Source of the DNA: an uncultured beta proteobacterium
GTDB taxonomy: Bacteria > Pseudomonadota > Gammaproteobacteria > Burkholderiales > Rhodocyclaceae
Direction: 5' to 3'
Length of the DNA stretch: 17,416 bases
Assembly (NCBI GenBank): GCA_903910495.1
Contig: CAIVZW010000323.1
Location: 1 to 17,416, forward strand
In this document: positions 1 through 7,397 of the stretch, piece after piece
How the letters are laid out: every line of letters starts with the position of its first letter
Position numbering within the stretch: position 1 is the stretch's first letter
The notes under the pieces: generated by a model
The model's database searches: none
What the model was told of the DNA's origin: nothing
Seen by the model: only the letters and a program-made list of their open reading frames with translations
Program-made: the position numbers and the translations under genes

Positions 1-312
1 CAGGGTGTCTCCGGCGAATACCGGGCGGGTGAAACGCACTCGGTCATAGCCCGCCGAGACGGGGGTACCGCGCGCACCGCGCTCGACGGAGCGTTTCGAC
101 ATCATGGACGTCGCTGCGGAGGGCAGACCCATCACCAAGGCCCCATGCGCGATGATGCGCCCGAAGGCCGTGGTACTGGCGTAGGCCTCGTCGGTGTGGA
201 CGGGATCACGGTCTCCGCTAATCTCGGCGAAGGCGGCGATGTCGGCAGCGGAGAGGATCTTCGTGAATTCGGTCCATTCGCCGACCGAGAGGCAAGTCGG
301 GCTGCCGTTCAT
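1..312 (-). CDS. MaoC-like (R)-specific enoyl-CoA hydratase, partial (3' end cut by window edge)
   Basis: This is the first 104 codons of a gene that runs off the left edge. The product looks like a MaoC/PhaJ hotdog-fold hydratase. Known members add water to trans-2-enoyl-CoA to give (R)-3-hydroxyacyl-CoA, linking beta-oxidation to polyhydroxyalkanoate synthesis, among other roles. The hydratase-2 signature is visible as SGDRDPVH at residues 32-39, giving the usual catalytic pair Asp34 and His39, followed by [10 protein letters not shown] at 50-59. The usual Asn of GDxNPxH is Asp here. The ATG (312-310) overlaps the acnB stop in an ATGA, so translation is probably coupled to acnB and no separate promoter is needed. 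The family is fairly certain; the substrate cannot be told from the visible part. Confidence 0.85.
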   Translation of the reverse strand, partial: MNGSPTCLSVGEWTEFTKILSAADIAAFAEISGDRDPVHTDEAYASTTAFGRIIAHGALVMGLPSAATSMMSKRSVERGARGTPVSAGYDRVRFTRPVFAGDTL

Positions 313-2930
313 ACCGTCACCGTCTCTGCTGCTTCCCTGAACTCGGCAATCTGATCGAAATTCATGTAGCGATAGACATCGGCAGCCTTGGCGTTCACTG
401 CCTTGATCTGCTCCATGTACTCGGCGACGCTCGGTATCTTGCCCATCAGCGCGCACATCGCGGCCAGTTCGGCGGAACCTAGATAGACCTGAGTATCGAT
501 GCCGAGACGATTCGGGAAGTTGCGCGTCGAGGTCGACATCGCGGTACTGCCCTTCCTGGCTTGCGCCTGATTACCCATGCACAGCGAGCAGCCGGGCATT
601 TCCATGCGCGCACCACTCTTGCCGAGAACGGCGTAGTAGCCTTCCTCGTTGAGGATCATGGCGTCCATCTTGGTCGGCGGGGCGATCCACAGGCGCGTCG
701 GGATATCCGACTTGCCTTCGAGCACCTTGCCGGCAGCGCGGAAGTGGCCGATGTTGGTCATGCACGAACCGATGAAGACTTCGTCGATCCTGGTGCCGGA
801 GACTTTGGAAAGAAGCTTCACGTCGTCCGGGTCGTTCGGGCAGGCGACGATCGGTTCCTTGATGTCGGCCAGATCGATTTCGATCACGGCGGCGTATTCG
901 GCGTCAGGGTCAGCCTTGAGCAGTTGCGGATTGGCGATCCACGCTTCCATGGCCTTGACGCGGCGGCCGAGGGCACGGGCATCGGAGTATCCGTTGGCGA
1001 TCATCCACTTCATCAGCGTGATGTTCGAACGCAGGTATTCGATCACTGGTGCCTTGTCCAGATGCACAGTACAGGCAGCGGCAGAACGTTCGGCCGAAGC
1101 ATCCGAGAGTTCAAACGCCTGCTCGACCTTGAGATCGGGCAAGCCTTCGATTTCGAGGATGCGTCCGGAGAAGATATTCTTCTTGCCCTGTTTGGCCACG
1201 GTCATCAGGCCTTGCTTGATGGCGTAAAGCGGAATGGCGTTGACCAGATCGCGCAGCGTGATGCCGTCCTGCATCTTGCCCTTGAAGCGCACCAGAACGG
1301 ATTCCGGCATGTCCAGCGGCATGACGCCAGTGGCAGCGGCAAAGGCGACCAGACCGGAACCGGCCGGGAAGGAAATGCCGATCGGGAAACGGGTATGCGA
1401 GTCACCGCCGGTGCCAACGGTATCCGGCAGCGCCAGCCGGTTGAGCCAGCTATGGATCACGCCGTCACCGGGACGCAGCGAAACGCCGCCGCGCGTGGTG
1501 ATGAAGCTCGGCAAGGTGCGATGGGTCTTGATGTCGACCAGCTTCGGATAGGCTGCGGTATGACAGAACGACTGCATCACCATGTCGGCCGAGAAGCCGA
1601 GACAGGCCAGATCCTTCAGTTCGTCGCGCGTCATCGGGCCGGTAGTATCCTGCGAACCGACGGTAGCCATTCTCGGCTCACAGTAGGTTTCCGGGCGGAT
1701 GCCCCGCTGTTGACCATTTTCTTCCGGCAAACCGCAGGCGCGACCAACCATCTTCTGCGCCAGCGTATAGCCCTTGCCGGTATCGGCCGGTTCCTGCGGC
1801 AGACGGAACAGGGTTGAAGCGGGCAGGCCCATCGCTTCGCGCGCACGTGCCGTCAGGCCGCGACCAATGATCAGCGGGATACGGCCGCCGGCGCGCACTT
1901 CGTCGAGCACAACCGGCGTCTTGAGCTGCGATTCGGCGATCAGCTTGCCATTCTTGAACGCGGTCACTTTGGTCGTTGCAAAATCGATGTTGAGCTCGAT
2001 CTCGTCGCCCATTTCCATCTGGCTGACGTCGATTTCAATCGGCAACGCACCGGCATCTTCCAGCGTGTTGTAGAAGATCGGAGCGATCTTGGAGCCGAGG
2101 CAGACACCGCCGAAACGCTTGTTCGGGACGAAAGGAATATCCTGGCCGGTGAACCACAGTACCGAGTTGGCGGCCGATTTGCGCGAGGAGCCGGTACCGA
2201 CCACGTCGCCGACGTAGGCGATCTGGTTGCCCTTGGCGGCCAGTGCGGCAATCTGCTTGATCGGGCCACGTTCGCCCGGTTTGTCGGCTTCGATGCCCGG
2301 ACGCGGGTTCTTGAGCATGGCCAGCGCGTGCAGCGGGATGTCGGGACGCGTCGTGGCATCCGGTGCAGGTGACAGGTCGTCAGTATTGGTTTCGCCACTG
2401 ACCTTGAGGACGGTGACTTTCTGTTTGGCCGGCACTTCGGGGCGGCAAGTAAACCATTCGGCATTGGCCCAGGACTGCAGCACGGATTTGGCGTTGGCCG
2501 CAGCGACGTTGCCTCCCTTGTCGGCGAGTTCCTTGACATCGTGGAAGAAGTCGAACACCAGCAGTGTCTTTTTCAGCGCTTCGGCGGCAACGGGACCAAC
2601 GACCGCATCGCCCAGCACGTCAATCAACGGTTTGACGTTGAAACCACCAAGCATGGTACCGAGCAGTTCGGCGGCCTTGGACCTGGAAATCAGCGCGCAG
2701 GATTCTTCCCCGCTGGCCACCTTGGCGAGAAATTCGGCCTTGACCTTGGCGGCGTCATCCACACCGGCGGGAACACGGTAGGTGATCAGTTCAACCAATG
2801 CCTGCTCTTCGCCCTTTGGCGGATTTTTCAGCAGGGCGATCAGCTCCCCGGTCTGCTTTGCCGTCAGCGGCAGCGGCGGGATGCCAAGCGCGGCGCGCTC
2901 GGCGACGTGGGAACGGTAGGATTCCAGCAT
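309..2930 (-). CDS. acnB: Aconitate hydratase B (bifunctional aconitase / 2-methylisocitrate dehydratase)
   Basis: AcnB interconverts citrate and isocitrate in the TCA cycle. In many proteobacteria it also dehydrates 2-methylisocitrate in the methylcitrate cycle. The 873-residue product is close to E. coli AcnB (865). It begins with the family-typical [13 protein letters not shown], carries the N-terminal HEAT-like region, then the swivelling domain with [16 protein letters not shown], then the catalytic domains. The three 4Fe-4S ligands are visible: Cys723 in [10 protein letters not shown], and Cys781 and Cys784 in [10 protein letters not shown]. The frame is open 30 codons further upstream, but the start at 2930 fits the family and has an AAAGGA ribosome-binding site 8 nt before it. 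The stop overlaps the MaoC-like gene by ATGA. A 245-bp upstream gap holds an operator-like inverted repeat. Confidence 0.97.
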   Translation of the reverse strand: MLESYRSHVAERAALGIPPLPLTAKQTGELIALLKNPPKGEEQALVELITYRVPAGVDDAAKVKAEFLAKVASGEESCALISRSKAAELLGTMLGGFNVKPLIDVLGDAVVGPVAAEALKKTLLVFDFFHDVKELADKGGNVAAANAKSVLQSWANAEWFTCRPEVPAKQKVTVLKVSGETNTDDLSPAPDATTRPDIPLHALAMLKNPRPGIEADKPGERGPIKQIAALAAKGNQIAYVGDVVGTGSSRKSAANSVLWFTGQDIPFVPNKRFGGVCLGSKIAPIFYNTLEDAGALPIEIDVSQMEMGDEIELNIDFATTKVTAFKNGKLIAESQLKTPVVLDEVRAGGRIPLIIGRGLTARAREAMGLPASTLFRLPQEPADTGKGYTLAQKMVGRACGLPEENGQQRGIRPETYCEPRMATVGSQDTTGPMTRDELKDLACLGFSADMVMQSFCHTAAYPKLVDIKTHRTLPSFITTRGGVSLRPGDGVIHSWLNRLALPDTVGTGGDSHTRFPIGISFPAGSGLVAFAAATGVMPLDMPESVLVRFKGKMQDGITLRDLVNAIPLYAIKQGLMTVAKQGKKNIFSGRILEIEGLPDLKVEQAFELSDASAERSAAACTVHLDKAPVIEYLRSNITLMKWMIANGYSDARALGRRVKAMEAWIANPQLLKADPDAEYAAVIEIDLADIKEPIVACPNDPDDVKLLSKVSGTRIDEVFIGSCMTNIGHFRAAGKVLEGKSDIPTRLWIAPPTKMDAMILNEEGYYAVLGKSGARMEMPGCSLCMGNQAQARKGSTAMSTSTRNFPNRLGIDTQVYLGSAELAAMCALMGKIPSVAEYMEQIKAVNAKAADVYRYMNFDQIAEFREAAETVTV

Positions 2931-3097
2931 GAGGATGTCCTTTCTCAAAGAATGCATAGTGGCAAAAAAACAAAGCGCAAGACACTTGATAAACCATTGT
3001 ACGGCAAGGCCATCAAGCAACAGTACCGCGAGTGTGAATGGCCGGACCCCAGGATTGCCGGGCTTTCAGCTTATCTGCAGGGAACGGCCGGAACAAC

Positions 3098-3116
3098 TCT
3101 TATATATGTTATAAGA
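3098..3116. promoter_or_regulatory. 19-bp AT-rich inverted repeat, candidate operator upstream of acnB
   Basis: TCTTATAtatgtTATAAGA has perfect 7-bp arms around a 5-bp centre, in the 245-bp gap between the S4-domain gene and acnB. Its length and symmetry suit a dimeric helix-turn-helix repressor, for example of the GntR/FadR type, but the regulator is not in this window. Reading toward acnB, TTGGCT at about 3136-3141 lies 19-20 bp before TTATAA/TATAAC inside the repeat, so the site may overlap a -10 element. Transcripts from there would have a leader of about 160 nt. A second possible -10 for acnB, TACAAT near 2996-3001, lacks a good -35. Nothing else is recognisable in this gap. Confidence 0.45.
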
Positions 3117-3175
3117 TAAACGCCCTATTGTGAAGCCAACTCATGGAGATTTTGACTGCCAAAGCAACTTTCGGT

Positions 3176-3400
3176 TCAGGAAACGGATTCGGCAACGAGT
3201 TCAACGGTTTCGTCGCCATAGCTCACCCGCTGGCCGGGGCGCAGCTTGGCGCGCTTGCGGCTCTCGACGACCCCGTCAACCATCACCCTGCCGGCCTCGA
3301 TCTCGGCGTGGGCAAAACCACCCGAATGGCACAGGCCGGTAGTCTTGAGCAACTGGTCGAGCTGGATGAACTCACCACGGACTGCGAGCGTAATCGGCAT
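3176..3400 (-). CDS. Small S4-domain RNA-binding protein (YbcJ-like)
   Basis: The 74-residue protein is almost entirely one S4 domain, the RNA-binding fold shared with ribosomal protein S4, pseudouridine synthases and heat-shock protein Hsp15. The diagnostic stretch runs from FIQLDQLLKTTGLCHSGG (residues 11-28) through AEIEAGRVMVDGVVESRKRAKL (32-53) to a strand with GQRVSYGDE. Length and sequence resemble the E. coli YbcJ type, which probably binds structured RNA; the target is unknown. The ATG at 3400 is preceded by AAAGGG. The gene starts only 9 nt after the stop of the YkgJ-like gene, so the two are very likely cotranscribed. Confidence 0.85.
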   Translation of the reverse strand: MPITLAVRGEFIQLDQLLKTTGLCHSGGFAHAEIEAGRVMVDGVVESRKRAKLRPGQRVSYGDETVELVAESVS

Positions 3401-3409
3401 AAAACCCTT

Positions 3410-3745
3410 TCAGAGCGCCAGAGGGGATAGAGCATGACGCCGTCTGGCGCGGTCACAGGCGTCGTCGCCAATGCCGAGCGGCGCATAGGGAGCAAAATCA
3501 CGGCACGGGCCGGGACGCTCAGCGTAGATTATGCAGCGAACCTCTTGCCCGATCCGGCCCTCCAGAGCAATACAGCGCGGCGGCGCTTCATCGGTGCCGC
3601 GCATGCGCACCAGCGTGGCAGTCAGCGCAACGGTCAGTTTCACCGGCACACCCGGATGCTGCGCCGTCGCCAGATCGGAACAGTGAAAATCCACTCGAAA
3701 TGCAGCACAACAGGCGCCACAGGAAAGACAGGCAAAATCCGGCAT
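3410..3745 (-). CDS. YkgJ family cysteine-cluster protein
   Basis: This 111-residue protein has the cysteine-rich signature of the YkgJ / zinc- or iron-chelating CxxCxxCC family. CLSCGACC covers Cys6, Cys9, Cys12 and Cys13 at the N-terminus. Further cysteines follow at 22, 58, 71 (EVRCIIY), 81 (PGPCRDF) and 97 (DDACDRAR), the pattern expected for a metal-binding domain. The biochemical role of the family is not well established. The protein is cytoplasmic as far as can be seen, with no signal peptide or membrane segment. It lies 98 bp downstream of the M19 dipeptidase gene and 9 bp upstream of the S4-domain gene. The 98-bp gap holds a small hairpin (GACGG and CCGTC arms near 3798-3812) but no clear promoter. 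The ribosome-binding site is weak (GGAA about 13 nt upstream), so the start is the least certain part. Confidence 0.85.
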   Translation of the reverse strand: MPDFACLSCGACCAAFRVDFHCSDLATAQHPGVPVKLTVALTATLVRMRGTDEAPPRCIALEGRIGQEVRCIIYAERPGPCRDFAPYAPLGIGDDACDRARRRHALSPLAL

Positions 3746-3843
3746 GAAAGTTTAATGGTTCCTGAAAACCAGCCGATTGTCTCTTACCTGCCACCTGACG
3801 GCAAACCCGTCTGAAACGACCCGGAACCGGCAGCAGAGAAATC

Positions 3844-4911
3844 TCACGTCAGACACTTGCCGAGGACGCGCAGGAAGTTTCCGCCGACAAAGGCGGCAAT
3901 GTCATCCTCGCTCAGACCGACTTGGCGCAGCGCGGAAATCAACTCGGCAAGCGAGGCGATGGACTCCCAGCCGGTGATCAGACGCGGTAGCCCGCCACCG
4001 CCATCGGTACCCAGTCCGCAATGCTCGATACCCAGACGGGCCTTCATGCGCACAATTTCCTCGGCCCACTGCCTGAGTGTGCTTCGTTCCGAATTCTTCC
4101 CGGAATAGGCCATCGGCCAGGTGCAGACAACCCCTCCGCTCCTGGCAACCAGCTCCATTTCCGGCCATGTCCGCATACGGCGTGGCCCGGAGCCCTCTTC
4201 ACCGGGAAGATACGGGCTGGTATGCGAATCGACCAGCGGCGTGGTGCAAACCTCGGCGATTCCTTTCAGGGTAGCGGTTTTCGCATGGGCCACATCGACG
4301 ACCATGCCCAGTGCATTCATCCTCTCGATGACCTGAACCCCGAACGGGGTCAGGGAACCATCGGTGCCTGAACGCTGGTTGTAGCCGATTTCGTTGTCGC
4401 GATCATGGACGAGCGTCATCAAGCGCACGCCCTCCTGATGGAAGGCATCGAGGTTGGACAACTTGCCCTCCAGCGCATCGCCCCCTTCGATGGCCATCAG
4501 GCCTCCGGTAACGGCGGGCGAGGTGGAAAGCGACTGCACATCGGCGGAGCTCAGGACTAGTCGCAGCTCGCCTTTTTCCTCCAGGCGCCTGACCTGCCGC
4601 AACTGGTTTTGCGTGTCGCCGAACGGTGATCCGGAGCGGCCGCGATAATAGCTCATGTCGCCCACCGCAGAAAAGGAACACAGCGCCATGCCCAGCGACT
4701 TTATCATCACTATCGTCGGCGTAGATGAATCGTATGACCGGCTGCCATGCAGTTGATACGGATGGGCGTGCGCATCGGCAATCAGGAAGCCTTTTGTTTT
4801 CTTTCCCTGGTCAGCGGAAACCTCATCCGGAGCATTGCCGAAAGCCGGAGCGCAAAAGGCGGAAGACAGGCCGGCAGAAGCACAGCAGGCAAGGAATTTT
4901 CTTCTGTCCAT
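3844..4911 (-). CDS. Peptidase M19 (membrane/renal-type dipeptidase) with Tat-like signal
   Basis: The 355-residue product is a member of peptidase M19, binuclear-zinc dipeptidases of the amidohydrolase superfamily. It begins MDRRKFLACC, a good twin-arginine motif (RRKFL) followed by a modest hydrophobic stretch and a plausible cleavage site near residue 27, so export by Tat is likely. Candidate metal ligands follow family order: His48 and His50 in DAHAHP, Glu142 in MAIEGGDAL, His209 in VDVAHA, His230 in DSHTSPY, and Asp303 in GLGTDGGG. The first motif is HxH instead of the HxD of renal dipeptidase. The ATG at 4911 has GGAG 5 nt upstream; the GTG five codons earlier would place that ribosome-binding site inside the gene. 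A sigma70-like promoter lies just upstream. The physiological substrate (dipeptide or another amide) cannot be read from the sequence. Confidence 0.88.
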   Translation of the reverse strand: MDRRKFLACCASAGLSSAFCAPAFGNAPDEVSADQGKKTKGFLIADAHAHPYQLHGSRSYDSSTPTIVMIKSLGMALCSFSAVGDMSYYRGRSGSPFGDTQNQLRQVRRLEEKGELRLVLSSADVQSLSTSPAVTGGLMAIEGGDALEGKLSNLDAFHQEGVRLMTLVHDRDNEIGYNQRSGTDGSLTPFGVQVIERMNALGMVVDVAHAKTATLKGIAEVCTTPLVDSHTSPYLPGEEGSGPRRMRTWPEMELVARSGGVVCTWPMAYSGKNSERSTLRQWAEEIVRMKARLGIEHCGLGTDGGGGLPRLITGWESIASLAELISALRQVGLSEDDIAAFVGGNFLRVLGKCLT

Positions 4912-4934
4912 ATTTTCTCCGATCACGGCAGCCG

Positions 4935-4963
4935 ATGATAAAAACCTTGTTGCATGTTTGCAA
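4935..4963 (-). promoter_or_regulatory. Sigma70-like promoter of the M19 dipeptidase gene
   Basis: Reading on the minus strand, TTGCAA (4963-4958) is followed after exactly 17 bp by TATCAT (4940-4935), 4/6 and 5/6 matches to the consensus. The -10 lies 23 nt before the dipeptidase ATG. The promoter sits directly against the REP-like repeat pair, which separates it from the TrmB-like gene. This suggests that the dipeptidase is transcribed independently of arfB-dusC. Confidence 0.5.
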
Positions 4964-4964
4964 A

Positions 4965-5073
4965 CCCTTCGACACGCCCGCCATGCGGGCTGCTCAGGGC
5001 GAACGATTTATTCACACACCAGGTAATAACTCAAAACCCGTTCGTGGTGAGCCTGTCGAACCATGAGCGGGTT
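4965..5073. repeat. Pair of inverted REP-like palindromic repeats
   Basis: Two related elements face each other between the TrmB-like gene and the dipeptidase promoter. The right one (5035-5073) contains GTTCG...CGAAC arms inside outer AACCCG...CGGGTT arms. The left one (4965-5005) carries the same core in the opposite orientation: TTCGACA, then GCTCAGGGCGAACG. A perfect hairpin, GCCCGC-cat-GCGGGC (4976-4990), interrupts its middle. The TTCGACA-GCTCA-CGAACG core resembles dispersed intergenic repeats common in Proteobacteria. Read on the minus strand, the right element ends CGGGTTTT and could also act as a terminator for the TrmB-like gene. Confidence 0.7.
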
Positions 5074-5102
5074 CATTATTGTAGAACAGGACTCCGGCAG
5101 GA

Positions 5103-5762
5103 TCAGAGGGAGATCACGGTGCGAAAGAGTTGGTGTCCCGAATCGAGGTATTTTCGTTCAAATGGCGTTAGCGCACACTCCGGCGCATAGGGTTCGCACA
5201 CCGCCTCCTGATGGGTCAGGCGATTCACGGCAAAGCAGAACTCGTCGATGTAGATCCGCCAGTTGCTGCGGCATTCAAGCACGCCACCGAGTTGAAGCAG
5301 CGCCGGAAAAACCGCATGGCCGTGCCAGCGTCGCGACAGATGGCCGATCTTCGGCCAGGGGTTGGGATAAAGCAGATAGTGTCGGGCCAGAAAAAGCTTG
5401 GCATCACACATCAGCCGCCAGTAATCGACAAGATCGGCACGTACCAGATCGAGGTTGGGCGGCAGGCTCGCCGTGTTTTTGCTCAGGCGCAATGCCGACT
5501 GATCGACACCGATCACATAATGCTCGGGAAAGGCCAGCGCCAGGGCCCGGCTGCTCTCGCCGACACCGCAGCAGGAATCGAGAATCAGCGGTGCATCGGG
5601 CGCCAGGCGCTCACGACGTTCAAGGCTCGCGGCAAAGGCCACACGGTTGTAGTCGGCACAGGGCTTGCGAAAAGGCGATGCGCGATGCCGGTCGAGTAGC
5701 GCCGCCAGATGCGCGTGAATGGCGGTCTGGGCGCTGCTCGGAATCCGCGAGTTGGCTTGCAT
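5103..5762 (-). CDS. TrmB-like SAM-dependent methyltransferase
   Basis: The 219-residue product resembles TrmB, which methylates N7 of guanosine 46 in tRNA. A Rossmann SAM-binding motif LDSCCGVGESS is at residues 61-71 and an acidic second strand VIGVDQS at 83-89. The family landmark follows at 132-138, YPNPWPK (PDPWPK in classical TrmB), and the C-terminal TPFERKYLDSGH (199-210) matches the T-x-FE-R end of TrmB. The Asn in place of the usual Asp suggests a diverged paralogue with perhaps another substrate. The ATG at 5762 has GGTGA 8 nt upstream. A GTG at 5774, overlapping the dusC stop as GTGA, is an alternative start adding four residues. It is the last gene of the arfB-dusC run. Confidence 0.85.
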   Translation of the reverse strand: MQANSRIPSSAQTAIHAHLAALLDRHRASPFRKPCADYNRVAFAASLERRERLAPDAPLILDSCCGVGESSRALALAFPEHYVIGVDQSALRLSKNTASLPPNLDLVRADLVDYWRLMCDAKLFLARHYLLYPNPWPKIGHLSRRWHGHAVFPALLQLGGVLECRSNWRIYIDEFCFAVNRLTHQEAVCEPYAPECALTPFERKYLDSGHQLFRTVISL

Positions 5763-5770
5763 CGTAAGGC

Positions 5771-6766
5771 TCACCCAACACGCGTAAGCGTAGCGCGTGA
5801 CAGCGGCACACCCTGCTGCGCCAGCGTGCGATTCATTTCATCAATGCTGCGCAACGGGCGAACGGCCCAGTAAAGCGTGTCGGCGCTGACAAAACTGCGG
5901 CGCAGCGAATTGAGCCACAGCTTGAGCCGCCCCGGCGCATGACGCACCGCAACGCGCGCCTGGACCTGATGCCAGAATTCGGCCAACAAGGGCAGGAGTT
6001 CGGACCACTCCGCAGCTCGTGACGCGCCGTCAATCCTGCCGGCATTAACGGCCCGGATGCGGCGGGCCAGAAATGGATCGGCCACGGCACCGCGCCCGAT
6101 CATCACGTCATCACAACCGCTCACGGCACGGCAACGCAGGTAGTCTTCGGCCGTCCACACCTCGCCATTGGCAATGACCGGAAGCGCAACACTTTCGCGG
6201 ATGCGCGCCACCCACTCCCAATGCGCCGGCGGTTTGTAGCCCTCTTCCTTTGTTCTGGCGTGCACCACCAGCGATGACACTCCCGCAGCTTCCAGTGCTT
6301 GCGCGCAATCGAGGGCCTTGCCGGTATGACCAACGCCAAGCCGCATCTTGGCCGATACGGGAATTTTCATAGGTACCGCCTGACGAACTGCCCAGGCGAT
6401 CCGGCCGATGCGCTCCGGATCATCGAGCAGCATCGCCCCGCCACCATGGCGGTTGACCGTCGGTGCCGGGCAGCCGAAATTGAGATCGATGCCGGCCGGT
6501 GCCAGCAAGGCCAGCTGCGCCGCATTCCCCGCCATGCACTCCGGATCGCTGCCCAGAAGTTGCACAACCACCGGCGTTCCCGCCGGGGTGCAACTGGCAT
6601 TGTCCAATTCCGGACAAATACGCCGAAAGGTTCGTGCTGGCAGAAGCGTCCCCGAAACCCGCACGAACTCGGTGACGGCACCGTCATAGCCCCCCACTCG
6701 CGTCAGCACGTCGCGCAGCACGCAATCGGCGAGACCTTCCATTGGCGCCAGCAAGAGCTTGCTCAT
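5771..6766 (-). CDS. dusC: tRNA-dihydrouridine(16) synthase DusC
   Basis: Dus enzymes are FMN- and NADPH-dependent and reduce uridine to dihydrouridine in tRNA; DusC acts at U16. The 331-residue product follows E. coli DusC closely: LLAPMEGL at residues 4-11, TEFVRV at 32-37, RRICPELDNAS at 48-58, and the catalytic cysteine Cys99 in NFGCPAPTVNRHGGGAML. FMN-contacting motifs follow: SAKMRLG, VVHARTKEEGY, VIANGEVW and DVMIGRGA. The subfamily choice (C rather than A or B) rests on TEFVRV, RICPEL and the TKEEGY stretch. It starts 21 nt after the arfB stop, and its stop overlaps the possible GTG start of the methyltransferase gene, consistent with one transcript. The ribosome-binding site is weak (GGTAAG). 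Confidence 0.94.
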   Translation of the reverse strand: MSKLLLAPMEGLADCVLRDVLTRVGGYDGAVTEFVRVSGTLLPARTFRRICPELDNASCTPAGTPVVVQLLGSDPECMAGNAAQLALLAPAGIDLNFGCPAPTVNRHGGGAMLLDDPERIGRIAWAVRQAVPMKIPVSAKMRLGVGHTGKALDCAQALEAAGVSSLVVHARTKEEGYKPPAHWEWVARIRESVALPVIANGEVWTAEDYLRCRAVSGCDDVMIGRGAVADPFLARRIRAVNAGRIDGASRAAEWSELLPLLAEFWHQVQARVAVRHAPGRLKLWLNSLRRSFVSADTLYWAVRPLRSIDEMNRTLAQQGVPLSRATLTRVG

Positions 6767-6787
6767 GGCTTACCCGAAAAAATAAAA

Positions 6788-7204
6788 CTATTGATTATCG
6801 ACCCGGCCGCGCAATACCTTGACCACCCCGCGTCGGACTTTGTTGTCGACACGCTTTTTCTGCGCGTTGCGCGTCGGCCGAGTCGTACGCCGCAGTACGG
6901 GGACGAAGGCTGCACGAGCGATCAGTTCGCGCAAGCGTGTCAGGGCGTCGATGCGATTGCGTTCCAGACTGCGGTGCTGTTGCGCCTTAATTACCACCAC
7001 GCCGTCGGCACTGACACGCTGGTCACCCAACTGCAGCAGTCTGGCCTTGATTTCATCGGGCAACGAGGAGGCGACAATATCAAAGCGCAGATGGATGGCA
7101 TTCGACACCTTGTTGACGTTCTGACCGCCGGCACCCTGCGCACGAATGGCGATGAACTCGACCTCGTTTTCACGCAGCACGATGTGTGGGGAATGAACTG
7201 GCAT
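6788..7204 (-). CDS. arfB: Alternative ribosome-rescue factor ArfB (peptidyl-tRNA hydrolase)
   Basis: ArfB (YaeJ) rescues ribosomes stalled at the 3' end of broken mRNA: its basic C-terminal tail enters the empty mRNA channel while its GGQ loop hydrolyses peptidyl-tRNA. The 138-residue product has the release-factor-like GGQ at residues 26-28 in RAQGAGGQNVNKVSNAIHL. It also has the conserved stretch ending in QQHRSLERNR. The C-terminus is highly basic (RRTTRPTRNAQKKRVDNKVRRG), so both functional parts are present, and the length matches E. coli ArfB (140). The gene lacks the codon-recognition domains of true release factors. It heads the arfB-dusC-methyltransferase run and diverges from the PIN gene across a 193-bp gap in which I found no convincing promoter on either strand. 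Confidence 0.93.
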   Translation of the reverse strand: MPVHSPHIVLRENEVEFIAIRAQGAGGQNVNKVSNAIHLRFDIVASSLPDEIKARLLQLGDQRVSADGVVVIKAQQHRSLERNRIDALTRLRELIARAAFVPVLRRTTRPTRNAQKKRVDNKVRRGVVKVLRGRVDNQ

Positions 7205-7397
7205 GAGTGGGCACCTTTTTCGGTTCTTTGACGCACGCCCCGAAACCTGTCCCGATCTCTGCAGGCCAAAACCACCTCAACGTTCTGCAGCAGGGACGAC
7301 ACTATCTTTTGCTTGCAGAATCGTCCGCTTGACGAAAACAGCGGGGATAATCACAGCCATTCTAGCAACTCTTACCACCAAAATAATCGACAATTCA

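Noticed and set aside
561..1817. Long plus-strand open frame (418 codons) opposite acnB
   Set aside because: It lies wholly antisense to a clear acnB. Its translation has no family-like motifs and an odd His/Arg/Gln-rich composition, as expected when the opposite strand of a G+C-rich gene is read.
5063..5767. 234-codon plus-strand frame opposite the TrmB-like gene
   Set aside because: Antisense shadow, Arg/Ser-rich with no motif; the minus-strand methyltransferase motifs are clear.
6299..7231. 310-codon plus-strand frame opposite dusC and arfB
   Set aside because: It spans two well-identified minus-strand genes and the gap between them. It has no recognisable domain and no ribosome-binding site.
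7203..7397. N-terminal extension of the PIN gene by 65 codons
   Set aside because: The extension has no PIN character. The canonical first strand with the LDTN motif begins right at ATG 7398, and the extension would overlap the arfB start region.
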